A stretch of DNA of 37,455 bases. Origin: Chara braunii. Lineage: Eukaryota > Streptophyta > Charophyceae > Charales > Characeae. Below the pieces are notes generated by a model that saw only the letters and a list, made by a program, of their open reading frames with translations, was not told the origin of the DNA and ran no database searches. The position numbers were made by a program, and so were the translations under genes. The stretch lies in contig BFEA01000165.1 of assembly GCA_003427395.1 (NCBI GenBank), positions 495,710-533,164 on the forward strand. Reading direction: 5' to 3'. Of this stretch, positions 22,555 through 32,387 are shown one piece after another; positions within the stretch are counted from its first letter, which is position 1, and every line of letters starts with the position of its first letter.

Positions 22555-23280
22555 TTGGGATATAATCCCAGCCCCAGATTAGTACAATCCCCAAAGTCTG
22601 CCCTCGCTCCCTACAGAGCAATCACCTCCCGCCTTGTGATGCTCCTGCAGAGGAAAGCTCTCCCCCATCTTACCATCTCGCCAGAACCAAGTCATTATGT
22701 AACAAGGGGAGAGTTAGGAAAGAGGAAGGAAAACTCAATGAAGATGACAAGTGATGATGACGGCGAGGATGAAAAGACTAACGAAAAGGTTAATGAGAAG
22801 AAGTTGTGAAGTGATGAAGAGGACCCATTGCACCTTGGTGATGACAACAATCAATGTGAAGATGGTGAGAAGCGTCGTGCGGAATGATTGGATTTATGAT
22901 GCCCTAGAAGAGCACAATCATGACGGCAGTGAACTGCGCAATCCATTGTGCTATTGAGGGCACAGCAGCATGATGAAGATGATGATGATGATGATTACAC
23001 CCATTGACCTGTGATGCTGATGGCATCGTACGGAACAAAAATGCCGATGAAGATAATAACCACCCAGCAGCGAAGTGAGATGATGATAACCTGCAAGAGA
23101 CAAAATAAACAATAGAACAAGGAAACAGCCTGATGAAGAGCACCTCACCTAATGATGACCTCCCTGATGAAGAGCCGCACCCCTAATGATGACCTCTCCG
23201 ATGAAGAACAGCTGCATGCTAGATGACGACCGCCCTGTTGATAATGATGGCTAGCACTATTATGATGTTGACGAATAGCT
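22555..23280 (+). other. GAT/GAA-rich degenerate acidic-coding-like tract
   Basis: The + strand is rich in GATGATGA and GAAGA triplets (22740-23270). Reading gives Asp/Glu/Lys-rich phrases such as SDDDGEDEKTNEKVNEKK (about 22753), DEEDPLHLGDDNNQCEDGEK and HDEDDDDDDY, interrupted by stops and frame changes. It may be a decayed low-complexity acidic coding exon or an expanded trinucleotide-like repeat. No domain identifies it. Confidence 0.4.
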
Positions 23281-23977
23281 CCCTGATGATTTCCATCCAC
23301 ACACTCAAATTGTACGATAACCCTTGCAGTTTGGGTAACCAAGGGCTAACTCCACCCTACTCCACCGGTGTCAACGTAGCCAGCATTGCCCAAGCTGTAT
23401 GCCACGTGCAAGAAAGCAGCTGCAGCAATGGAGCTTCAATGTGGAACTCATGGAAATCTGCCACGTCAGCCTGTGATGTGGCATGATCAAACGCCTTTGG
23501 TCCCCACGTGTACGCCAAGCGTTGAAATGTAGGAAGACTACCACCCTATCCGCCTCACACCATCTCACTCAACCATGAACACCGCAGCTCAGCGCTCGCA
23601 CTTGGGCATGTGCCAGTCACCCCGTGCCAGCGCACTGCCCGCCCTCGCGAGGCACTAGCGCAGAGCTCGCGGCAGAAGTGCACGACATTCGCTCGCAGCA
23701 GCTGCGCTTGCAGTAATCCTGCGGCCGTGCGCTCCATTGTGGTCGGAGGAGGCTGCATCTATTGGTGGGAGCAGCACCTGCTGGAAATAGGGTCCAGCGT
23801 CCCTCACATACATCATCCAATCCTTTCATCGTTTCTTGGGGTTGGCTATATCTCTTCCAATCGTGGAGCTTCGTTACCACATGGAGCTGCAAGTACTACC
23901 CTTCCAATCTTCGAGCCCTTTCTAAGAGGGCAAGATAAATAGGGAGGGAGGGTGTAGTTGTGCATTGGTTTCAAGGG

Positions 23978-23980
<3 letters not shown>

Positions 23981-24043
<63 letters not shown>
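23981..24043. repeat. (AG)n microsatellite
   Basis: An uninterrupted AG dinucleotide tract of about 63 bases, preceded by a G run. No gene is seen from 24044 to about 25950. The short frames there (for example 24188-24394) have no family match. Confidence 0.95.
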
Positions 24044-24046
<3 letters not shown>

Positions 24047-24987
24047 TTAATGTACTGAGTAGGTAACAAAGCAGTTAACGGGTTGCCAACCCGATGGCCG
24101 CCGGTTTTCTCCCAACACCAATGGGATGAATCAGAGGAGGGACAAGCTCAGCCAGAGGTTGTCTCCCTCTGAAATTAGTAGTACTCAGTGTGGTCCTTGA
24201 GAAACAAATCCAGGTTACTTGGGGCTGCATTTCCCATAGCCTTGCTGTTAGGCACTAGTGCCAAGTTCCTAGCAATCGTTGCTCCCTTCATAAAAACTTC
24301 AAACTACACATTTATTACATGGTTCGTGTTGTGTATCCATTGCCGAAGATTTGTATCCGCCCTCATAACAGCCGCACTCGTTTCCATCCTATGATGTTGT
24401 ATGTCGTCAAACTCTACCAGTCATTATCCATCGCACCTGGCTTTTTGCCATCATACACCGTGGTTTCCCACACTCGTTTGCCACAATACATAGACTGTCA
24501 ATGCTAGACCTAGGTTTCCCATTACACTGGCAAGCATCTACCCCTCACCATGCCTGTTATGTTATCCCAACAACAACCCTTCAACGAAGGGTCCTTGTCG
24601 GCATAACATAATTGGCATGAATGAACAGCTAAATTGGATCAGGATTAACGCGAACGTCATGGTGGGGATTAACACCAACTTATGGTCCATGGTAGAAAAG
24701 ACAATGCCAAGATTATTACACCACTCTGACCAAATGACAGTGTTTACATCCCAAAGGCTGTAATGGGGTGGGTCACAATGTGACGCCCAACCTCACGCCC
24801 AGTGCAACTTCTTGATCGGAGTGGGAGTAGGCTCGGAAGTGCGAAGTAGGGGATGTGCTAAGGATTTTTGGAAAGTGGGGGTAGGATTCGAAGATCGGAG
24901 CTGGGATTTACGGTGGCAACAGGGAATGAACGGTAGTACCAAAGGCAAAAAGAGGACTTAATTAGAAGAGAGGTGAAAAAGGGCAGC

Positions 24988-25077
24988 TTACGCCTAGATT
25001 GGCAACAAGTCTCCCCAGGACGATGACCTAGCTTGCGTCTACATTGACAACAGGCCTTCCTAGGACGACGACCTCCC
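24988..25077. repeat. Diverged tandem duplication, 45-bp unit
   Basis: TTACGCCTAGATTGGCAACA (24988) and TTGCGTCTACATTGACAACA (25033) begin two aligned 45-bp units ending AGGACGA(T/C)GACCT. The divergence is greater than in most duplications of this window. Confidence 0.82.
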
Positions 25078-25949
25078 GTAGGAAAATGCGGAGCGTGCTT
25101 TTCAATTGTGTGCCGCCTGTAGGGCTCACTGAGCTTTAAATCTGATGAGGAAGGTCTCAGTTGAAGGCTGATAGCACGAAGACGTTGTTTTTGTTACGGA
25201 GCCTGCGGGTGAAGGCAAGCGCACAGAAGGGGAAATCCTGCCTGCACTGGTAGCACACGATAGGAGGCCACTCGTAGGCAATCGGAGGCTAGGGGGTGAC
25301 AGGCAATAGCTGGTATGGGAGTAAAGTGTAGTAGGGTGGATAATTTGTTTCAATGCTGACCAACCCGGGTTGCGCCTATCGTAAAATCCGGCACTGATCA
25401 AGATATTGGGTGGGACACCTAGTTTGGTGCAAGGCTTCTTGAATGTCTCACTCGCGGACTTGTTCTTGACCCTTTTTTTAAGGAAAGGAGGTTGGCCAAA
25501 GACTTCGGGACGTGTTATCAGCGCAAAGCTGTCTCAGACAGGCCCGGTGTCGCACTTTTCCCAATCAAGTCACTTTCGGCAATTAAAAAAATAAGAGGAT
25601 GGCACACATGATATTGATGAATTTTGCAATAAATCAATCATGCAAATCCCTTCCTGTGATGTGCGTGTGACTTTGAGCAAGACCCTTCAATTACGGTCGC
25701 ACCGTTTCCCAATTTTAGAATTTTTTTAATATGATCCGAACGTGCAATGATTATGCCAATAATATATTGAGAATTTAAAATATGTCATGCACATATCAAA
25801 TTTGCCAATTTATTAATTTGAGAACTGTGACAAGATCAGCAGTGATCATAATCTCGGGCAATGGCAGTGCAAATAAATCAAGACTGATTGACTCAAGGGA
25901 ACAACAAGATGAGGGAAGGCGAAAACTCATAATAATATCAAGTATGTAC

Positions 25950-27557
25950 AGATGAAAAGGCCTTGTCAGCACTTGTCAAGAGCCCTCGTTCCCTAATGGG
26001 GAAGGGTGTGACCACTCTATTGTACAAAACAGGAGACAATGCAGAGGTATACCACTATCGCCCAATCACGCTCCTGCCGCTCGCATAAAAAATGAGCCTT
26101 TTGTCGTACATGGGCCACCTCATCCACATGGACGAGACAGGCTTCATGGCGCAGAGGAACATTTAGGGCAACATCCTGTTGGTGAATGAAACTATAAAAT
26201 ACGCGCGATAAAGGAAGAGGGACGCAATAGTCTTATTTATTGACTTCGATAAGGCCTACGACCATGTCGATTGGACCTTCTTGGACTCGTGCATGGTCGG
26301 TATGAACTTTGGCCCGTGATTTAGACAATGGATAACCACCCTACACCAAGCGGCAACGACCAACATAATGGTGAATGGTCCACCTCTCGCCTCCGATGGC
26401 ACTACAAAGATCAATGTGTCAGGGAGATCCGATTGCACATCTTCTTTTCCTCATCGTGGTAGAAGCCCTGACAGCTCTCAATGCCGCTCATCAGAGCCAA
26501 CCGTACGATTGAGCGAATCTCTATCCCAAAACTGCCCGTCCGGCTGGTTCCGATCACATCCCTGTTTGCAGACGACCTAACAGTTCTTATCCACGCTTTC
26601 CCAGCCAGCATGCAGGCCCTTGCTCATACTATCCACCTCTTTTGCATGATAGCAGACATAAAAGTAAACTAGGGAATTAAAACAGAAGAATGGTGGTTGA
26701 GGGAAGGCGAGCTCTCCCCGATGAACCCCCGTGTGGCTTGGAAGCCCAAAGAGGAAGCCATACGGGTTTTGGGGGCCAAACTAACAGCTATCAACTCATC
26801 AAAGGACCAGGGTGACCGACTCGTCCAAACGGTCATCCAAGCAATGACAAAATGGAAAGGGCTTTACACTTCTCTGGTGGGTAGGGCCTTGGTTATCAAC
26901 AGTGCCATACTGTCCCCAACCAGCATGCAGACCCTTGCTCATACTATCTACATATTTTCCATGGCAGCAGATAAAAAAGTATACTGGGGAACTAAAACAG
27001 AAGGATGGTGGTTTAGGGAGGACGGTGAGCTCCCCCCGATCGGCCCCTCTGTGGCCAGGAAGCCCAAAGAGGAAGTCATACGGTTTTTGGGGGCGAGACT
27101 AACAACTACCGGACCGCCAAAGGACCGTGGCGACCGACTCGTCCAAACGGTCATCCAAACAATGGCAAAATGGAAAGGGCTTCACACTTCTCCAGTGGGT
27201 AGGGCCCTGGCTATCAACAGTGTCATACTATCCACAATTTGGTACAAGATGGCCTTCTGGGCACGAAGCCGAAAACAAACTACCCGCCTTAAGGAAGCCA
27301 GGACGACTTACTTTTGGCGAAATGATAACGTGATTAAATCATGCATCAAAACGGTGGTATGGGCCCAAGTGGCCCAACCAAGAACAAATGGTGGCCTAGC
27401 TATCACTGAACCGGAAGATGAAATCAATACGCTGTCGTTGCGTATACCCTTACAAAGGTATCCGCCCTGGGTTTTGCAAGTGACAAAAAATGACTTCAGT
27501 TTAAAATTGGAATGCGTCGCACGAGTCACAGTTGTGTTCATTGTTTACGCAGACTGA
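25950..27557 (+). pseudogene. Decayed LINE (non-LTR) reverse transcriptase region
   Basis: This is a remnant of a LINE ORF2. In frame 1, VYHYRPITLLPL (about 26047-26085) and FIDFDKAYDHVDW (26236-26274) match the first RT blocks. They are followed by FRQWITTL and NIMVNGPPL. Frame 1 has several stops, for example after ITLLPLA and MNFGP. A frameshift before 26481 moves the reading to frame 3, where TSLFADDLTVLIHA carries the FADD catalytic motif (26565-26576). Downstream come the palm/thumb phrases RALVINSAILS, WYKMAFWARS, YFWRND and NGGLAITEPEDEINTLSL, ending at 27557. No endonuclease domain is recognised upstream, so it is probably 5'-truncated. It cannot encode a working protein. Confidence 0.85.
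26605..27236 (+). repeat. In-frame tandem duplication within the LINE RT (about 315 bp)
   Basis: Copy A runs from CCAGCATGCAGGCCC (26605) to 26919. Copy B starts with CCAGCATGCAGACCC at 26920 and runs to about 27236. Both read S-MQ-LAHTI...RLVQTVIQ-M-KWKGL-TS-VGRAL-INS-ILS. The copies differ at many positions, including one extra codon in B. Copy A has a stop (KVN*G) where copy B has KVYWG. Only copy B continues into the normal downstream LINE sequence. Confidence 0.9.
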
Positions 27558-27840
27558 ATGGTTGATTAAGAGTATAGAGTGTGTGGGTGCGCAGACTTAA
27601 GACGCGCATGATCACTTTTTCATTTTGGTGGTTAAAGTTGGCGTGACTACCGACTAGGTTTTTGCTTCTGATTAAAATAGGATTAAGAAGATTTTGTCTC
27701 TTGATTGGTGCGCGTGCCTGGGACTTGTGCGTACGTGCGAGGGACTGCATTAACGACAATGTGACTTTGAAAACGTGTCCGTAGACCCGCGCGTCGCGCA
27801 ACATACGTGTAAATAAGGGCCCACTAGTACTAGGCTCATC

Positions 27841-27905
27841 TTGGGCATAGTGCTATTGGTTACAATGTCGGACTTTCAACAGGGAGATTCAGGGCTCGAG
27901 ACCGG
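27841..27905 (+). mobile_element. tRNA-derived SINE head (putative)
   Basis: The + strand shows an A-box-like TAGTGCTATTGGTTACA. About 27 bases later comes a B-box-like GGGCTCGAGACC, the tRNA internal-promoter spacing. The middle (GGACTTTCAACAGGGAGATT) resembles a degenerate anticodon arm. Outer stems are not conserved, so a SINE head or tRNA pseudogene is more likely than a tRNA gene. The body probably extends downstream but has no clear end. Confidence 0.5.
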
Positions 27906-30900
27906 CGGTGACAGTGCATGAGTATTTAAGTGGCAAGGGGGAAACCAACGGGTTGAGGGCCCAGTAAGGCCATCCCCGTGGTTTTGCGGTCTACAAGGTT
28001 GTGCGGCGGGACCAAGGCGGTATCAATATTTCCCCTTTCTTTCCTTTTGTTGTGCGACTCTACTTTTAAAATTTTGTAAGTATTATTTTTATCACTATTA
28101 TCTTTATTTCAAGCAGGGCGCGGTATCAATTTTAGGAGTCGTGCGGACCTGTGAGTGTTTGAAATGCCGGCCTAGTTCTTTTTATAATTTTGTCAATTTT
28201 GGAATGTGGACCGAGAGATTTTACTTGCATGCAAAAGGGGCGGATGACTGACCCATGAGGCAGGGAAAAGACTAGGGCGCGCGAACCCCCGAAGTAGGCG
28301 CCTGGCCTGTTGTCCGAAAATTGTTGTGGGAGTTTTTGACTGTGAGGACGCCGCTGGAACACGAAAAGTAGTGGACTGTGCCAGGAAGGGCGGGGCCTCG
28401 GACACAATGACAAAGACCATAGACAAATCGAGCCTATGCCCGCTCCAGGCTTTAAGGCCCCACCTGAATATTTGTCGTCAACCTTAGGCCTGCACAGAGG
28501 CCGGCTCTCTGAGCCCCATGCGTAGATCTCCCAACAAAGTTGGGTTCTTAGTTCAGCGATTGACTGACTATGTGAAGCACTATCTGTGTGAAACTGGATG
28601 AGGTAGTGAGCTCCTGCTCAAGCCGAGGGGTCGGGAAAAACTCGATGTTGGCATGCAGACGGTCGTCAGACTCGGATATAAACAACAGCAGGCTGCCCGA
28701 AGCGACTACTGTTCGATTTTTCTTTCGAAGAATCTTTCGAAGACAACTGAAGTTGTCGGGTGAGTTGCTCCACTTAGTGCCACCGAACTGAAGATGAAGG
28801 AGACAACGGGCGTAAACTTAAGCGAAGTAGGGAGAAGTGGTGTTTTACTTATTCCTTGATAGATTCGGGTGAGGAAAGAGGTTAGCCTAAGGTTTTTAGG
28901 ATGGACGAACTCGAATGCAACATTAGTTTTAGTGGAAGGATAATAGACTAAGAGGTAGGGGGAAAATGAACCGCGCGAAGAAGAGGTGGTGATCGATATG
29001 GCGAGATATGTAACAAAGATTCCACTTGTTGTTAACGAGATCGAGTGAAATGAGAATGTTAGATAAAGGTTTTAGGGTCGGGTGAAAATAGTGATTGTGC
29101 TAGTCGAGATGATAGATAAACGGGTTAACTAACATCGGTGTTAGGTGCTGCACGTGGTGAAGGTATATCTCGTTGGAAGTAACGAAAGAGAATTCGGACA
29201 TGAGGAAGGGGGGGGGATTTAGTGTAAAGAAGGAGAGGGAAACGAAGTGATCAGTCGTGCAAAGGTAGGCGTGCGAGGAGATATACGCAAGCGAGCGAGT
29301 AGAGGGAGAGAGATTCGGAGGCAGAATTGTGTTTATCTTTCCGCAATCTAGCCGGATATTCACTCTTGTTTATCCCACAAGGAGAGACGACCAAGTTTGC
29401 GACTTTTTATAATTGGTTTTTCGTCGTTGTAGTTGCCATCAGGTATCCGATCGTCCTCAGTTAGCTTGTCGCCAATAGTGGGGTATCTTTCCATATATAA
29501 ATGAAAATTTTATTTCTAGCTTTATGCGTGAGGATGGGCACAACTGCCTCGCTTTAGTGGTGCGCATAGTGCTTGATCTCGTTGTGAGGAACCCTGTTGA
29601 TCGTCGCTGAGATCCGCTACGGACAAATAATGTTCGTATACTATGTTGTGAACCCGATTTGGGGTCGTCATGATGGTCCTCGTGGTGCTAGATCGTTCGA
29701 AGTGGTGATCCTTCCTCGTCGCGCCCGTTTTTTTTTCGGGGTTTATGACTCTCATCCCAAATTACCGAGTCTAGTCGTATTGACAACCAGGTGCGTCCTA
29801 CTGACGAGCGCAGTCGAAACATACACACGCAGGGAGGGGAAGATGAAGTGACCTAGCTGTTAGCTGAGGAGTTACTTATTGCTATTGAGGGAGGCAGCGA
29901 GGAGCAAGCAGTGAAGTTGGAAACTCACCCGTTAGGTCGGAGCGGGATTCACAGTGACATCGAAGCAGTTGGGAACAAACAGCGAGATTGCAGGCGTAAC
30001 TGCTTACGAGGGGGCCGCCGACCCTACCAGTCGAGGTGGCAAGAATACTAGTGATAGGGAGGAGACTAGCCTATCAGTCGTGCATTACCCATCGAGCCAC
30101 CGTCGATAAAGTGAGGTCGACCGTTGAAGTTGTCAATTTAACTAATTGACCAGTGCCTTGCATTTCATACCCAGTGGGATAGCGTGAGTCTAGTCGCAGA
30201 CAAGATGTTTGTCGGGGCTTGGTGAGAGTTACACAGTCAGCGTTTATGGCTCTCTGTCTGCTTGCCCAGCCAGCTAGACCGTACTGCCTCTTCCACTGTA
30301 GCTCGAGAAAGCAAAGTATTGTTGCGAGTTAGGGAGTCGACTGTCGACAGTGGACATTTGGTTGTCTAAGTGGTTGCGCATTTTTTTTACCATCATTGCG
30401 GGGACTCAGTGGTTTATGGAGCACTCCAGGGACGTGTACAGTACTCAAACGAGGCTCCTTAAGGATGCGTAGTGGAGATTTGGTCAGGGGGAGTGACGTC
30501 ACAGCTCAAGGGAGTGATCATTCTGCGAAGGGAGAGTCTTTGTTGCGTCTCGGAGAGTCGTCAGGGAGTCGATAACTTCAGTTTGACCAAGTTGTTGCAC
30601 ATTCACGCTGCCATTGTGGGGCCCTCAGACGCATGAAAATCCCAAAGCCCTCTCCTGCATGTTGAGTCTGTCCCTCTCTTGTATCTCAAGAGTCTGAAAC
30701 CTTTCCTTCTGACATTCTTACTGTAAGTTTAATCTTGTTCAGATTCGAAAGCGGTAGACGGGATTGCATTCGGTAAGACCGCAACAAAACTCTATGGGGA
30801 ATCTGCCCACCGATTGCGGGAGCTCTGATGGAACTCATGAGAAATTCTCAAGATCGGGAATTGAGAGGTAAAGATTTCATCCTTCTTCTTATTTATAACT

Positions 30901-31137
30901 CTTATCTTTACATCATTCTATAGTTTGACTAAGTATATTGCTTGCATCCCTATTTTTTACTTTAAGTTTGACTTTTCAGGATACAAACCAGACTTAAGTA
31001 AAGGAATGGTTGTGCGAGCTCGGTTTTATTTTCATTGTTTGACTCAAAGCATATTGTGAAAAGGGTTCGCATATGACGGAAAGGTGGGAGGAATGTGGTA
31101 TTGTTTATGTTTGACTAAGTCAACCACAGGTTGGGCA

Positions 31138-31855
31138 AATCCCCATAAGTTTCGAGGGTTCAGTGCTATGTTTATTTTTGAATGCCTAAAGAATCAGACA
31201 GGTTTCCATAAGATTGAATTGTCTGGTTGCTCTGATTTGCGAGGATTGTTTGTAATTGTTTTTTAACGGACCAAGAAGGTTTATATAAGTTTGGATAACT
31301 TGGTTGCTTTGTTTCATTTGAGTTTTTTTTTGTTTATTGGTGTATGAAAATAGTTCACCATGTTCTGTAAAATTAGATGACTCTTACCGTCCTTGTTTTA
31401 TTTTAAGGGGAATTGAGGCGAAGGACTAGACAGGTTTTCATAAGACTGGATGGTCTGGTCTGGAGTCACGCACATGCTGGAACTTGAGAGATAAATTTGT
31501 TTATACTTCTGTATTATCTTACTTGTGAACAATCTAGTCAGACATGTGTTCATAAGTTTGGATGGTCTAACTATAGCTTATCATAAACTGAAGAGAGTAT
31601 CATATAAGAGTAAACTTGAGGTAAGAAGGGGCAGGTTGGATTTTGATCTAAGTTGAACGGTTCAGTAATATGCTACCTCAAACGATTAAAGTGCAGACAA
31701 TTATATATAACTTGAATATCTTAAGCAGTTCAGGGCGACTAAGTTGGACAACTTAGCCATATACCCAAGAAAGAGAAAGTTATAGTACCCTATTCTTGTA
31801 TATAAATCCAATAGCTGAGTTAAACAGGTTTTCATAAGATTGGATGGTCGAGCTT
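31138..31855 (+). repeat. Degenerate dispersed repeat, six copies
   Basis: A motif near ACAGGTTTTCATAAG-TTGGATGGTCTGG recurs, with its CATAAG/TATAAG core at 31144, 31207, 31284, 31439, 31551 and 31833. Spacings of 63, 77, 155, 112 and 282 bp are irregular. The best copies (31439, 31551, 31833) share CATAAG(A/T)(T/C)TGGATGGTC. The cluster sits in AT-rich non-coding sequence and has the look of an old, eroded tandem array. Confidence 0.72.
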
Positions 31856-32361
31856 TACGCCTTATGTAAGATGGGTATAAGGGACAAATCATTGAAAAAC
31901 TACGAACTATTGTTTGATAAGGTTTAACATTAGGGTTGGTGAGAATATTTACCATTATGGTTTGACCTTGCATATGGTTCAGTAACGTCACTACTTAGTA
32001 TATGTTTCAGTTTGACAGGTAGTTGTAGATGTTCGTCACGTGCTAGAGTTATAGAAGTTACTTCAATTTCTGCATTTTCCAAGTTAACTTTTTTTTTTTT
32101 TACTAAGGTTAATTCTTGCATTTTCTGAAAGGGAGTACTGGCCAATTTTTTGTTAATTAAGCCAAAATTTGAGTTGAGCAGTCAAAGTTATTTTAGATGT
32201 TAAACTATACAAATCTTGGAATTACACTTTTATAAAGGGAGGAAAGAAGGTTAACGGAGACCCTAATTTTAAACCACTTGCCATGTCATTTATATGAAAA
32301 TCAAAAGGTTATATTAATCAAACTTGTCACCAATTCGTAGAGTAGAAACCATACTAATTGC

Positions 32362-32387
32362 AAAAAAAAAAAAAAAAAAAAAAAAAA
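32362..32387 (+). repeat. Poly-A tract (26 A)
   Basis: A 26-base A run following TAATTGC. It could be the fossil tail of a plus-strand retroposed copy, but the sequence before it is not recognisable. It produces the Phe run in a minus-strand frame that is not a gene. Confidence 0.9.
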
